Source: Burkholderiales bacterium RIFCSPLOWO2_02_FULL_57_36 (lineage in GTDB: Bacteria; Pseudomonadota; Gammaproteobacteria; Burkholderiales; Burkholderiaceae_D). From it: a stretch of DNA of 40,817 nucleotides. The notes below the pieces were generated by a model, which had not been told where the DNA came from, did not search any database, and saw only the letters and a list, made by a program, of their open reading frames with translations. Each line of letters starts with the position of its first letter. Positions within the stretch are counted from its first letter, which is position 1. The stretch spans positions 1 to 40,817 of the forward strand of contig MESE01000140.1 in assembly GCA_001770855.1 (NCBI GenBank), written 5' to 3'. This document shows, in pieces, positions 34,380 through 40,817 of the stretch. Made by a program: the position numbers and the translations under genes.

Positions 34380-34410
34380 GCCGCGCTCACCGGAAAACCT
34401 GGAGCGCGGC
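34380..34410. terminator. 9-bp stem hairpin upstream of the P-loop gene
   Basis: GCCGCGCTC (34380-34388) and GAGCGCGGC (34402-34410) pair perfectly over a 13-base loop, between the stop of the zinc-ribbon gene and the ATG at 34355. There is no T-run on either side, so it may be a weak terminator or leader structure. Confidence 0.4.
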
Positions 34411-34438
34411 AGAAACTTCGGCCGCGTAAAGCAGCGTA

Positions 34439-35083
34439 TCAGATGCGTTCAACCGAATAAATGGCCCCGGATTCCTTCATTTCCTTCAGCTTGCCAATAT
34501 CTATGTATATAAGCTCGCTGTCATAGTAGGAATCCGCGGATGTATTTCTTTCCTTTATATCTTTACGCACCCCGGATGTTTTGTTGTACGCGATTTTGCT
34601 GACCTGTATTTCGACCTGGCTCGACGATAAACTCTTGACTCGCATGACCCCATACTTGTGCTTGGAATCCGTGTCGTTAAAAACTTTGGTGAAGTTGACA
34701 ATGTACAGATCGTTTATAGCCGGCTGCTCAATGTATGTCGCGTCTTGCATATCGTCTCGCTGAGCCGCAATGGCGCCGAACAATACCAGGATGGAAATAA
34801 GGATTAACCCGGAAAACATCGGAAGCGTGTTCTTTTTAGTGAACACGGTTGTCTTGATTTGTTTTGCAAGTTCCGGCTCAAGCTCCTTGCCGACAAGCGT
34901 TTTTTTACAATGGGTACATTCGATACCGACTGTTTTTGATGTGAGAAATGTGGGTATCCAATAAAGATGGAAATATTTAAGAATGCCAAAAGTGACAAAC
35001 TGCTTGTTTTCGCAGCTTGGGCATTGAATACCGTCTACAACCTGCCCGGCTACGGTTTTACCTCTGGAGCCAAAAAAAATCAT
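34439..35083 (-). CDS. Zinc-ribbon membrane protein of unknown function
   Basis: The 214-residue product starts at ATG 35083 after GGGAGAAGG. CPSC (21-24) and CTHC (56-59) form a zinc ribbon, with FHLYWIPTFL between them, a pattern of small zinc-ribbon proteins beside one membrane span. The span is FSGLILISILVLFGAIAA (about 90-107). The C-terminal half is a soluble domain I do not recognise. The longer frame to 35167 lacks a ribosome binding site. It lies in the A+T-rich accessory stretch with other small membrane genes. Confidence 0.6.
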   Translation of the reverse strand: MIFFGSRGKTVAGQVVDGIQCPSCENKQFVTFGILKYFHLYWIPTFLTSKTVGIECTHCKKTLVGKELEPELAKQIKTTVFTKKNTLPMFSGLILISILVLFGAIAAQRDDMQDATYIEQPAINDLYIVNFTKVFNDTDSKHKYGVMRVKSLSSSQVEIQVSKIAYNKTSGVRKDIKERNTSADSYYDSELIYIDIGKLKEMKESGAIYSVERI

Positions 35084-35264
35084 ACCCTTCTCCCTTTTTT
35101 TAATATACAACGCTTGAAAATCAGTTGTTAGCCATTTGCACGGCCGGTTTCTACTCATGCCGCCCATATATTTGCGCCGGCGCTTCCGCGTTCGCGCGCT
35201 CGTTGCGCAGTAGCGGCGAAATTTTATGGAACGCGTTCAATGTAGAGCCGGTTGCTATGTGTCT
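35084..35264. other. Intergenic spacer with small inverted repeats
   Basis: No gene is seen in these 181 bases. On the minus strand GGCTAACAAC near 35120 resembles an attC outer box, but no paired partner with clear inner arms was found. A decayed cassette boundary is possible, no more. Confidence 0.25.
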
Positions 35265-35669
35265 TCATCTGAAGACGACCGACATAGCCAAAAAACAAAT
35301 CGCAACGATAAAACAGTTTCTGGGAACGCTGAACCAAAATCTGTGCGCAAGAAAAATGTACGTTATTGCCACGCCAAATAAACCGACGTTCAAGGCCGCT
35401 GAAGATTTCAAATAACTATTATTTTCAAGTGCCAGTACTATGTAAAATCCGCCATAGATTATCAAGCCAAGGCTGTGGCTAATATGAAATCCCTTTATTC
35501 CATTCCACATATTCCCGGTCTTGGACATACTGGTTTTTCCGATTTTTAGCTTTTCAAAGAGCTCATGATCTCTCGGTTCAAATTTGGTGGTGAATAGCAT
35601 TAACACGGCATGTCCGAACCCGAGAATGGCGAATATAGAACAACCGAATATAAGAAGAGTGACATCCAT
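35265..35669 (-). CDS. Small membrane protein, LIC_13387-like
   Basis: The 134-residue protein has four hydrophobic segments (starting LLIFGCSIFAILGFGHAVLM) and the central NMWNGIKGFHISHSLGLIIY. That pattern is seen in the LIC_13387-like family of four-helix membrane proteins of unknown function. Small membrane proteins of this kind are frequent integron cassette cargo. No partner gene is evident. The A+T-rich composition differs from the core genes. Confidence 0.6.
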   Translation of the reverse strand: MDVTLLIFGCSIFAILGFGHAVLMLFTTKFEPRDHELFEKLKIGKTSMSKTGNMWNGIKGFHISHSLGLIIYGGFYIVLALENNSYLKSSAALNVGLFGVAITYIFLAHRFWFSVPRNCFIVAICFLAMSVVFR

Positions 35670-35864
35670 TTAATTTTTGTTTCCCCGGGGAGTTGGCAAG
35701 TTTAATTCGTATTTTTATTCGAACCTAACGTTGGAGACGCGCATAAACCGCAGGCAGCTCTTGCTTGACCTCCTTGTTATCCTAGTGATTATCGAAATCA
35801 TTGTGCGGCGTAGTGAGCAATCTTGCCCCGCCGTTGCGTGTCGGTTCGACGGAAGGGTGAGCTC
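35670..35864. other. Intergenic spacer with an attC-type core
   Basis: No gene is supported in these 195 bases. ACCTAACGTTGGAG (35723-35736) joins an RYYYAAC box directly to a GTTRRR sequence. On the minus strand GTTAGGT (35729-35723) precedes the membrane-protein gene by about 50 bases. I could not fold a complete attC here. Confidence 0.3.
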
Positions 35865-36389
35865 TCACGCGCTAAAGGTGAATGATCGCAGCAAAGACGC
35901 TCGACCTTCAACCAATCGGTAGACGCACATCTTGGCCAAAACGAACTCTTGCCTGGGTATTGCGGTTGATAGCAACTCGTTCTCCTGCGACTCAGTAAGT
36001 TCGGTAGTTGCACTGATGGTGCAGTGCGGGTTGAACGGAAACGGATTGGAAGCAAACTTGACGCCTGCTGCAACCAGAGCACTTTGCAGCGCATCGAATG
36101 GCTCACGGTCACGCGGCTTGAGCCAAAATATTTGCACACCGGCGAAACGCTCCATTGAAACGAACACAGAGACGAACGGCAAGTGCTCGCGACCGACACG
36201 TTGAATTGCTTGGAAGACGTGTTCGGGGTCTTGGTTGTTATTAAGGACCCCGATTCCGGACGAGCCTGCGATGGTGATTTCTGGCGGCAACCGCGCCTCG
36301 AACGCGTCGTAGCGTGAACGCAGAGCGAGAATCTCCGTGCCCACAGTCGGTGGAAGATCGAGAACTATGTAGGTGGGTGCGCTGAACAC
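35865..36389 (-). CDS. 2H-phosphoesterase / 2'-5' RNA ligase-like protein
   Basis: The 174-residue product starts at GTG 36389 and ends FTFSA. FNPHCTISATTEL (around residues 114-126) is one H-x-T/S signature of the 2H fold that hydrolyses 2',3'-cyclic or 2'-5' phosphates. The first H-x-T expected near residue 40 is not obvious, so activity is uncertain. The start lies 5 bases from a CCCTAAC box that belongs to an attC-like structure, again a cassette-style layout. No signal peptide or membrane segment is seen. Confidence 0.55.
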   Translation of the reverse strand: MFSAPTYIVLDLPPTVGTEILALRSRYDAFEARLPPEITIAGSSGIGVLNNNQDPEHVFQAIQRVGREHLPFVSVFVSMERFAGVQIFWLKPRDREPFDALQSALVAAGVKFASNPFPFNPHCTISATTELTESQENELLSTAIPRQEFVLAKMCVYRLVEGRASLLRSFTFSA

Positions 36390-36393
36390 TGAG

Positions 36394-36453
36394 CCCTAAC
36401 GCAATGTATACCGCAGCATCTGCTGGATAAAAACGGCATTGAGATATACATTG
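36394..36453. repeat. Partial attC-like inverted repeat
   Basis: CCCTAAC (36394-36400) is followed by CAATGTATA (36402-36410), a 34-base loop and the perfect complement TATACATTG (36445-36453). The opposite outer box (GTTRRRY) is missing or decayed. The site sits directly upstream of the 2H-phosphoesterase-like gene on the minus strand. Confidence 0.35.
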
Positions 36454-36890
36454 GTCATCAAAATCTCTTATAAATGGCTTGTGTATCGGTGTTGAGGAAC
36501 ATCCCCTGATATTTTCACAGATATAAAAGAAGCGCGAAACACCGCACTTCCGATAACCTGTTTTCCAGCCACTAAAACTACTCGCCCAGCTTGAAAGCCA
36601 GAACCGTGACAGCCGCCACAGTCTATCGATCGAACAAGTTTGTGTCTATTGGCCCAGATGGTATAGCCGCGTTCATGGTATTGGCCATCCCACAAACATG
36701 GGATGTGGCGCAATGCGCTGACGGAGTCTGGCGCTAGCGGTCACGGAGAGCACAAGGGAAATATTTATGTGCGTATCGTCTGCGATGCCAAAATTTTTTG
36801 TCTACTGAAACAACCCCTGTTGCCGGCAAGCGGATGGATGCAGCGTTACTGCAATTGCGGTAAAGCGATCCGTCGATGCCAGCCTGCTTG
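36454..36890. other. Intergenic stretch, one doubtful small frame
   Basis: An 81-codon minus-strand frame (36468-36713, starting MRHIPCLWDGQYHERGY and containing IDCGGCHGSGF) has no clear ribosome binding site and no recognised family. It could be a decayed gene. The rest holds nothing I can identify, down to the nsrR stop. Confidence 0.3.
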
Positions 36891-37367
36891 TTATTCTTTC
36901 TGGGATCTCGGCCGCGAATGAACCCGGATGGACTTGACGGCTACGCTGCCGCTTGGGCGGTCACTCCCCTTCTTGATCAGGTTTTCCAGCGTAACGTCAT
37001 CCAGCACGGCCAGATATGCGGCCGTCGCCGTGCCCAGCACTCCTTTCAGTACGCAGGCGGACGAAAGCACGCATTCGTTCCGGTCCCGGTCGAAACACTC
37101 GGCCATGAAAAAATCCGGTTCGGTACTGCGCACCACCTGGCCGATATTGATCTGCGCCGGCTCCTTGCCTAGCCTGAGCCCGCCGTTGCGGCCCCGCACG
37201 GTTTCGACGACGCCGAGCAGGCCGAGCTGATGCACCACTTTGGTCAAATGGTTTTTTGCGATGCCGTGCAGATCCGCGATGTCCTGGATCGTTACCAGCC
37301 GATCGCGATTGGCGGCAAGGTACATCAGGGTGCGCAGCGCGTAGTCTGTATAGGTGGTCAGTCTCAT
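36891..37367 (-). CDS. nsrR: NO-sensing Rrf2 repressor NsrR
   Basis: The 158-residue protein has the Rrf2 winged helix (MRLTTYTDYALRTLMYLA, IAKNHLTKVVHQLG). Cysteines in ECFDRDRNECVLSSACVLKG would ligate an NO-sensitive Fe-S cluster. RGRNGGLRLGKEP is the wing typical of NsrR. It is divergent from norB, and two NsrR operators lie before norB. Loss of the cluster on NO exposure would relieve repression. Confidence 0.92.
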   Translation of the reverse strand: MRLTTYTDYALRTLMYLAANRDRLVTIQDIADLHGIAKNHLTKVVHQLGLLGVVETVRGRNGGLRLGKEPAQINIGQVVRSTEPDFFMAECFDRDRNECVLSSACVLKGVLGTATAAYLAVLDDVTLENLIKKGSDRPSGSVAVKSIRVHSRPRSQKE

Positions 37368-37393
37368 TGCGCGATCAAAGCCCGGTTAAAGAA

Positions 37394-37409
37394 AAATGAT
37401 GTGTCATTT
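37394..37409. promoter_or_regulatory. Inverted repeat before nsrR
   Basis: AAATGA-TGTG-TCATTT lies 27 to 42 bases before the nsrR ATG. It is palindromic but lacks the GATGCAT core of the norB operators, so autoregulation through it is only a possibility. Confidence 0.35.
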
Positions 37410-37476
37410 CGCAGCTGTCTAATGATGCATTGATTTTATATGTTTACCGCCTTCTGGTGGAGGTGTCGCCTCATTT

Positions 37477-37526
37477 AACATACATTTTAATTGCATCTTA
37501 TAAATGATGCATATAAAATGCATCTT
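37477..37526 (+). promoter_or_regulatory. Two tandem NsrR operators upstream of norB
   Basis: Against the 11-1-11 NsrR consensus (AAGATGCATTT and its complement), site 1 is AACATACATTT-T-AATTGCATCTT (37477-37499; 9/11 and 10/11). Site 2 is ATGATGCATAT-A-AAATGCATCTT (37504-37526; 9/11 and 11/11). The centres are 27 bases apart, close to two and a half helical turns. The sites lie 52 to 101 bases before the norB ATG. Confidence 0.8.
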
Positions 37527-37577
37527 AATCGAATTCAACCGTTACTTTTTTTAAAACCTCCAGCAAAGGAACAAGCC

Positions 37578-39857
37578 ATGCACGCGACACGCAAACTATG
37601 GACCTGGCTCGCCGTCATCTGTGTCCTCTCATTCTCGGTACTGGGATGGGTTGGCACCGAAATCTATCTGCAGGCGCCGCCGATCCCAAAACAAGTCATC
37701 AGCAGCATGGGGGAAGTTTTATATTCCGAAGGCCAGGTGCAACGAGGGCAGCAAGCCTGGCTGGCTGCCGGCGGCCAGCAGGTCGGATCGGTCTGGGGAC
37801 ATGGCAGCTATCTGGCGCCGGACTGGTCGGCCGACTGGCTGCATCGTGAAGCGCTGGCGCTGCGCGAGATTTGGGCCAAGCGCGATTTCGGCAAATCCTA
37901 CGCCGAAATTGGTGTGGGTCCGCAGGCGCAACTCGACGGGTTGCTGAAGGTCGAAATGCGCCGCAATACCTACGACGCGCAAACCGGCCAGATCACGCTG
38001 AGCGCGGAGCGGGCGCAAGCGGTCCAGGAGACCGCCGCACATTATGCCGCGCTGTTCGGCGACACCATTTCGCATAACGCCTTGCGCGAACAATATGCGA
38101 TGAAGTCCGGCTCGCTGGCCGATCCGGCCGAACGCACCGCACTCACTGCATTCTTCTTCTGGTCGTCATGGTCCGCAGCCACCGACCGCCCGGGCGAAAC
38201 CCATCTGAGCTATACCAGCAACTGGCCGCATGAGCCGGCCGTCGGCAACACGCCGACCGCCGGCGCCGGCATCTGGTCGATTGCCAGCGTGATCCTGATG
38301 ATTGCCGGAATCGCCGGCATGATTTTCTACCATTCGATGGCCAAGGAACATGACGACCCGACGCCGCCCAAGGCCGATCCGCTGTTTTCCCTGAAACCGA
38401 CACCGTCGATGCAGGCAACCAAGAAGTATTTCTTCGTGGTGATCGGCCTGATCCTGGCACAAGTAGGCATGGGCGTGATTACCGCCCACTATGCGGTCGA
38501 GGGGCAGAGCTTCTTCGGCATCCCGCTGGCGCAAATCCTGCCGTTCTCCGTAAGCCGCACCATCCACACCCAGTTCGCAGTGCTGTGGATTGCGACCGCT
38601 TGGCTGGCCACCGGCCTGTATATCGCGCCGGCGATTTCCGGGCATGAACCGAAGTATCAAAAGCTGGGCGTGAACGTGCTGTTTTACGCGCTGTTGTTCA
38701 TCGTGGTCGGGTCGACCGCCACCGGCTGGCTCGGCACGCTGCAAAGCCTGGGCAATGATTACAGTTTCTGGATCGGCAACCAGGGGCTGGAGTACACCAG
38801 CATGGGCCGCGTCTGGCAAATCCTGTTGTTCATCGGGCTGTTGTTCTGGGTCTTGCTGCTGGGACGCGGGCTATGGCCGGCGCTCAAGAAGCCGTCCGAA
38901 AGCCGCGGCGTGATCATGATGGTGTTCCTTGCCGCGCTGTGCATCGGCGGTTTCTATGCAACTTCATTGGCCTGGGGACAGCACACGCATTACGCCCTGG
39001 TCGAGTACTGGCGCTGGTGGCTGGTGCACTTGTGGGTCGAAGGCTTCTTCGAAGTATTCGCCACTGCCGTGATTGCGCTGCTGTTCACCCGTCTCGGCCT
39101 GATCCGCGCCGCGACCGCCAATAGCGCAATCGTGCTGGAAACCATCGTATTCATGACCGGCGGCATCCTGGGTACGCTGCACCATCTGTACTTCACCGGT
39201 ACGCCAACTTTCGTGATCGCAATCGGCGGCATGTTTTCCGCGCTCGAAGTCGTGCCGCTCGCGATGATCGGTATCGAAGCCTATCGCAACTACCAGCGCA
39301 TGAAATCCGCACCTTGGGTGGAAGCCTACAAATGGCCGATCCTGTGTTTCATCGCAGTCGGTTTCTGGAACGTGATCGGCGCCGGCCTGCTCGGCTTCGC
39401 AATCAATACTCCGATCGCGCTGTACTACATGCAAGGCATGAACATGACTGCGGCGCACGGCCATGCCGCACTGTTCGGCGTCTACGGCATGCTCGGTATC
39501 GGCCTGATGCTGTTCTGCCTGCGCGGCCTGTTCGAACGCGCCAACTGGCCCGACAAGCTGCTCGCGCCTACGTTCTGGATGCTCAATATCGGTCTGGCGA
39601 TGATGGTCTTCATCTCGCTGGTTCCGGCAGGCGTCTACCAGGCCTGGGCCAGCATCACCCAGGGCGTATGGTTTGCCCGCTCGGCGGAAGTGATCCACTC
39701 GCCATTCATGGAAACCATGGTGTGGATGCGGGTGCCGGGCGATGTCGTGTTCGCCATCGGGACGCTGTTCCTGGCGTTGTTCGCTTGCCGTCTCTTGCTG
39801 GCCAGCCTGGGAGGCAGTTCGAAGCCGGTGCCGGCGATACTGCCGACGAAGGCTTGA
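37578..39857 (+). CDS. norB: Quinol-dependent nitric oxide reductase (qNOR)
   Basis: The enzyme reduces 2 NO to N2O with electrons from quinol. The 759-residue product starts at ATG 37578 after AAAGGA. The N-terminal membrane segment and soluble domain (GQVQRGQQAWLAAGGQQVGS, GHGSYLAPDWSADWLHREA) are the extension that separates qNOR from cytochrome-linked cNOR. Haem and iron ligands lie in SRTIHTQFAVLWI, VHLWVEGFFEVFA, LHHLYFTGTP and AAHGHAALFGVYG. No norC is present. A single-gene qNOR under NsrR suggests detoxification as much as respiration. Confidence 0.96.
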   Translation: MHATRKLWTWLAVICVLSFSVLGWVGTEIYLQAPPIPKQVISSMGEVLYSEGQVQRGQQAWLAAGGQQVGSVWGHGSYLAPDWSADWLHREALALREIWAKRDFGKSYAEIGVGPQAQLDGLLKVEMRRNTYDAQTGQITLSAERAQAVQETAAHYAALFGDTISHNALREQYAMKSGSLADPAERTALTAFFFWSSWSAATDRPGETHLSYTSNWPHEPAVGNTPTAGAGIWSIASVILMIAGIAGMIFYHSMAKEHDDPTPPKADPLFSLKPTPSMQATKKYFFVVIGLILAQVGMGVITAHYAVEGQSFFGIPLAQILPFSVSRTIHTQFAVLWIATAWLATGLYIAPAISGHEPKYQKLGVNVLFYALLFIVVGSTATGWLGTLQSLGNDYSFWIGNQGLEYTSMGRVWQILLFIGLLFWVLLLGRGLWPALKKPSESRGVIMMVFLAALCIGGFYATSLAWGQHTHYALVEYWRWWLVHLWVEGFFEVFATAVIALLFTRLGLIRAATANSAIVLETIVFMTGGILGTLHHLYFTGTPTFVIAIGGMFSALEVVPLAMIGIEAYRNYQRMKSAPWVEAYKWPILCFIAVGFWNVIGAGLLGFAINTPIALYYMQGMNMTAAHGHAALFGVYGMLGIGLMLFCLRGLFERANWPDKLLAPTFWMLNIGLAMMVFISLVPAGVYQAWASITQGVWFARSAEVIHSPFMETMVWMRVPGDVVFAIGTLFLALFACRLLLASLGGSSKPVPAILPTKA

Positions 39858-39875
39858 TTCATTCACTTTATGGAC

Positions 39876-39900
39876 GAGGCCGGCCATGCGCCGGTCTCTT
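39876..39900 (+). terminator. Hairpin after norB
   Basis: GAGGCCGGC (39876-39884) pairs with GCCGGTCTC (39890-39898), including one G-T pair, over a 5-base loop and is followed by a short T-run. It could terminate norB partly before the DUF2249 gene. Confidence 0.5.
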
Positions 39901-39930
39901 TCCGGATCTTTTCACTCAAGGAGTCTTACC

Positions 39931-40194
39931 ATGTCGCACGATTGTTCCACACCCAAGGTTGAAACCGGCGTTTATCCGTTTGATGCGCGCGGTGTCGCCA
40001 AGCGTTTTCGCCATGCAGCCATTTTCGGTGCGCTCAACGCACTCCACCCCGGAGAAACCATGCGCTTCTGCAACGACCATGATCCGTTGCCGCTGCTTGC
40101 GCAAATCGACGATTATTTCGGCGCTCGCGTCAATGTGAGCTATGTAGCGCGCCAGCCTGGTGAGATCGTCATTGATTTTGCGATAATGGGTTGA
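39931..40194 (+). CDS. DUF2249 protein
   Basis: The 87-residue product starts at ATG 39931 with AAGGAG upstream. VYPFDARGVAKRFRHAAIFG and LHPGETMRFCNDHDPLPLL match DUF2249, a small TusA-like alpha/beta domain often found next to NO reductase and denitrification genes. Its function is not known, and a redox or sulphur role is sometimes suggested for the fold. It follows norB by 73 bases behind a hairpin. The in-frame upstream extension lies inside norB. Confidence 0.85.
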   Translation: MSHDCSTPKVETGVYPFDARGVAKRFRHAAIFGALNALHPGETMRFCNDHDPLPLLAQIDDYFGARVNVSYVARQPGEIVIDFAIMG

Positions 40195-40216
40195 TTGCGT
40201 GCAGCCATGAATCGGG

Positions 40217-40244
40217 CCTCAATTCTTCAATGCAAGGATTGAGG
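40217..40244. terminator. Hairpin after the DUF2249 gene
   Basis: CCTCAAT (40217-40223) and ATTGAGG (40238-40244) pair perfectly over a 14-base loop, 23 bases past the DUF2249 stop. There is no T-run, so it may be a weak terminator. Confidence 0.4.
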
Positions 40245-40306
40245 GGCCGAGACAGGTCTGTAGTGCGTCTATACTCACACCCGGCCACTCAACTCCGGAT
40301 CAATCA

Positions 40307-40696
40307 ATGACTTACCTGGCAATCAAAACCATTCATGTCACCTGCGCCGTACTGAGCATCAGCTTTTTCATGGTGCGAGGCGTTTGGATGCTGTTTGATC
40401 CCGCACGCCTGCATCGGCGCTGGGTCAGGACTGTGCCGCATGTGATCGATACTGTGCTACTGACCAGTGCCTTGATCATGGTGTACTGGAGCGCGCAATA
40501 CCCATTTGTTCAACCCTGGCTGACGGCCAAGGTAATTGCGTTGATCGTCTATATCGTGCTCGGCAGCATTGCACTGAAGCGCGGCAGAACCGAAACTGTC
40601 CGTATCACCGCATTCATCGGCGCCATGCTGGTTTTCGGGTACATCGTCATGGTGGCGCTGACACGGCAACCGTTGTTGTTTGCACCCGGTTCCTGA
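40307..40696 (+). CDS. SirB2-like membrane protein
   Basis: The 129-residue protein has four hydrophobic segments. The start IKTIHVTCAVLSISFFMVRG and the middle PHVIDTVLLTSALIMVYW are characteristic of the SirB2/SirB family of inner-membrane proteins. Function is unknown. Conserved histidines in the first and second segments could hold a haem or bind quinone, which is inference. It lies on the same strand as norB and the DUF2249 gene but 112 bases further, with a hairpin between. Confidence 0.8.
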   Translation: MTYLAIKTIHVTCAVLSISFFMVRGVWMLFDPARLHRRWVRTVPHVIDTVLLTSALIMVYWSAQYPFVQPWLTAKVIALIVYIVLGSIALKRGRTETVRITAFIGAMLVFGYIVMVALTRQPLLFAPGS

Positions 40697-40817
40697 CGCA
40701 GGTAACAAGAAGTCTTTTCTTCCACTCTTAGGACTTGCGCAAAAATAAGTTAGTGAATTTTTTTTCGGGAGGGCAGGATTGCATAATTCCATTCTCCGTG
40801 AAACTTCGCCGTCTTTA
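40697..40817. other. Window end, no gene; possible IS terminus
   Basis: The last 121 bases hold no open frame of note. TTAGGACTTGCGCAAAAATA (starting at 40728) resembles the terminal repeats of some IS5-like elements, but the window ends before a transposase could be seen. Confidence 0.2.

Noticed and set aside
36468..36713. 81-codon minus-strand frame with a CGGCHGSG sequence
   Set aside because: It has no ribosome binding site and no recognised family. The CxxC-like residues alone are too weak to call a gene.

Overview
The window reads as chromosomal DNA of a facultatively anaerobic, nitrate-respiring betaproteobacterium, most likely Burkholderiales and plausibly Oxalobacteraceae. The call rests on the narK1-narK2-narGHJI-PPIase order, a SUF operon led by an Rrf2 regulator, a long class II NrdJ, a quinol-type NorB under NsrR, and GC-rich core genes. 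No rRNA, tRNA or CRISPR array was seen.

Region 1 (1-6200) is accessory and visibly more A+T-rich than the rest. Small unknown genes, all on the minus strand, lie between three attC-like sites (192-254, 2255-2344, 2753-2835) and look like an integron cassette cluster with no integrase in view. Next come a broken IS91-family transposase fused to the 3' end of a MerR-family gene (3068-3626), a strong hairpin, and a lone 744-residue PIN-like, coiled-coil membrane protein (3854-6088) that may be a defence gene.

Region 2 (6253-12520) is an anaerobic module: nrdJ (B12-dependent ribonucleotide reductase), a group III truncated globin and hemN. nrdJ holds a 378-residue intein with a LAGLIDADG endonuclease, inserted exactly at the catalytic cysteine. 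The reading frame breaks inside the intein at a U UUU UUA heptamer. An FNR box sits at -41.5 from a -10 element, predicting a 246-nt leader.

Region 3 (12580-20150) has an FmdE-like gene and the operon regulator-sufB-sufC-sufD-sufS-sufU-sufT-Rieske ferredoxin, mostly joined by 4-base overlaps. A promoter with an inverted-repeat operator over its -10 lies upstream. Two palindromic repeat elements are present, one between sufB and sufC.

Region 4 (20365-20824) carries two inverted copies of a structured repeat whose long stems differ in sequence but stay complementary while the loop is conserved.

Region 5 (20926-32914) is the nitrate respiration cluster on the minus strand: narK1, narK2, narG, narH, narJ, narI, a parvulin-type PPIase and an acyl-CoA dehydrogenase. 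It contains a third palindromic repeat (narH/narJ) and nested palindromes at the narK2/narG junction.

Region 6 (33150-36890) is again accessory: a GNAT acetyltransferase, a P-loop protein, a zinc-ribbon membrane protein, a small membrane protein and a 2H-phosphoesterase-like protein, with decayed cassette-like boundaries.

Region 7 (36891-40817) handles nitric oxide: nsrR diverges from norB, which has two tandem NsrR operators, followed by a DUF2249 protein and a SirB2-like membrane protein. Nitrate uptake, nitrate reduction, NO detoxification, anaerobic dNTP and haem synthesis and Fe-S assembly thus sit within 34 kb. No nitrite reductase is present in the window.
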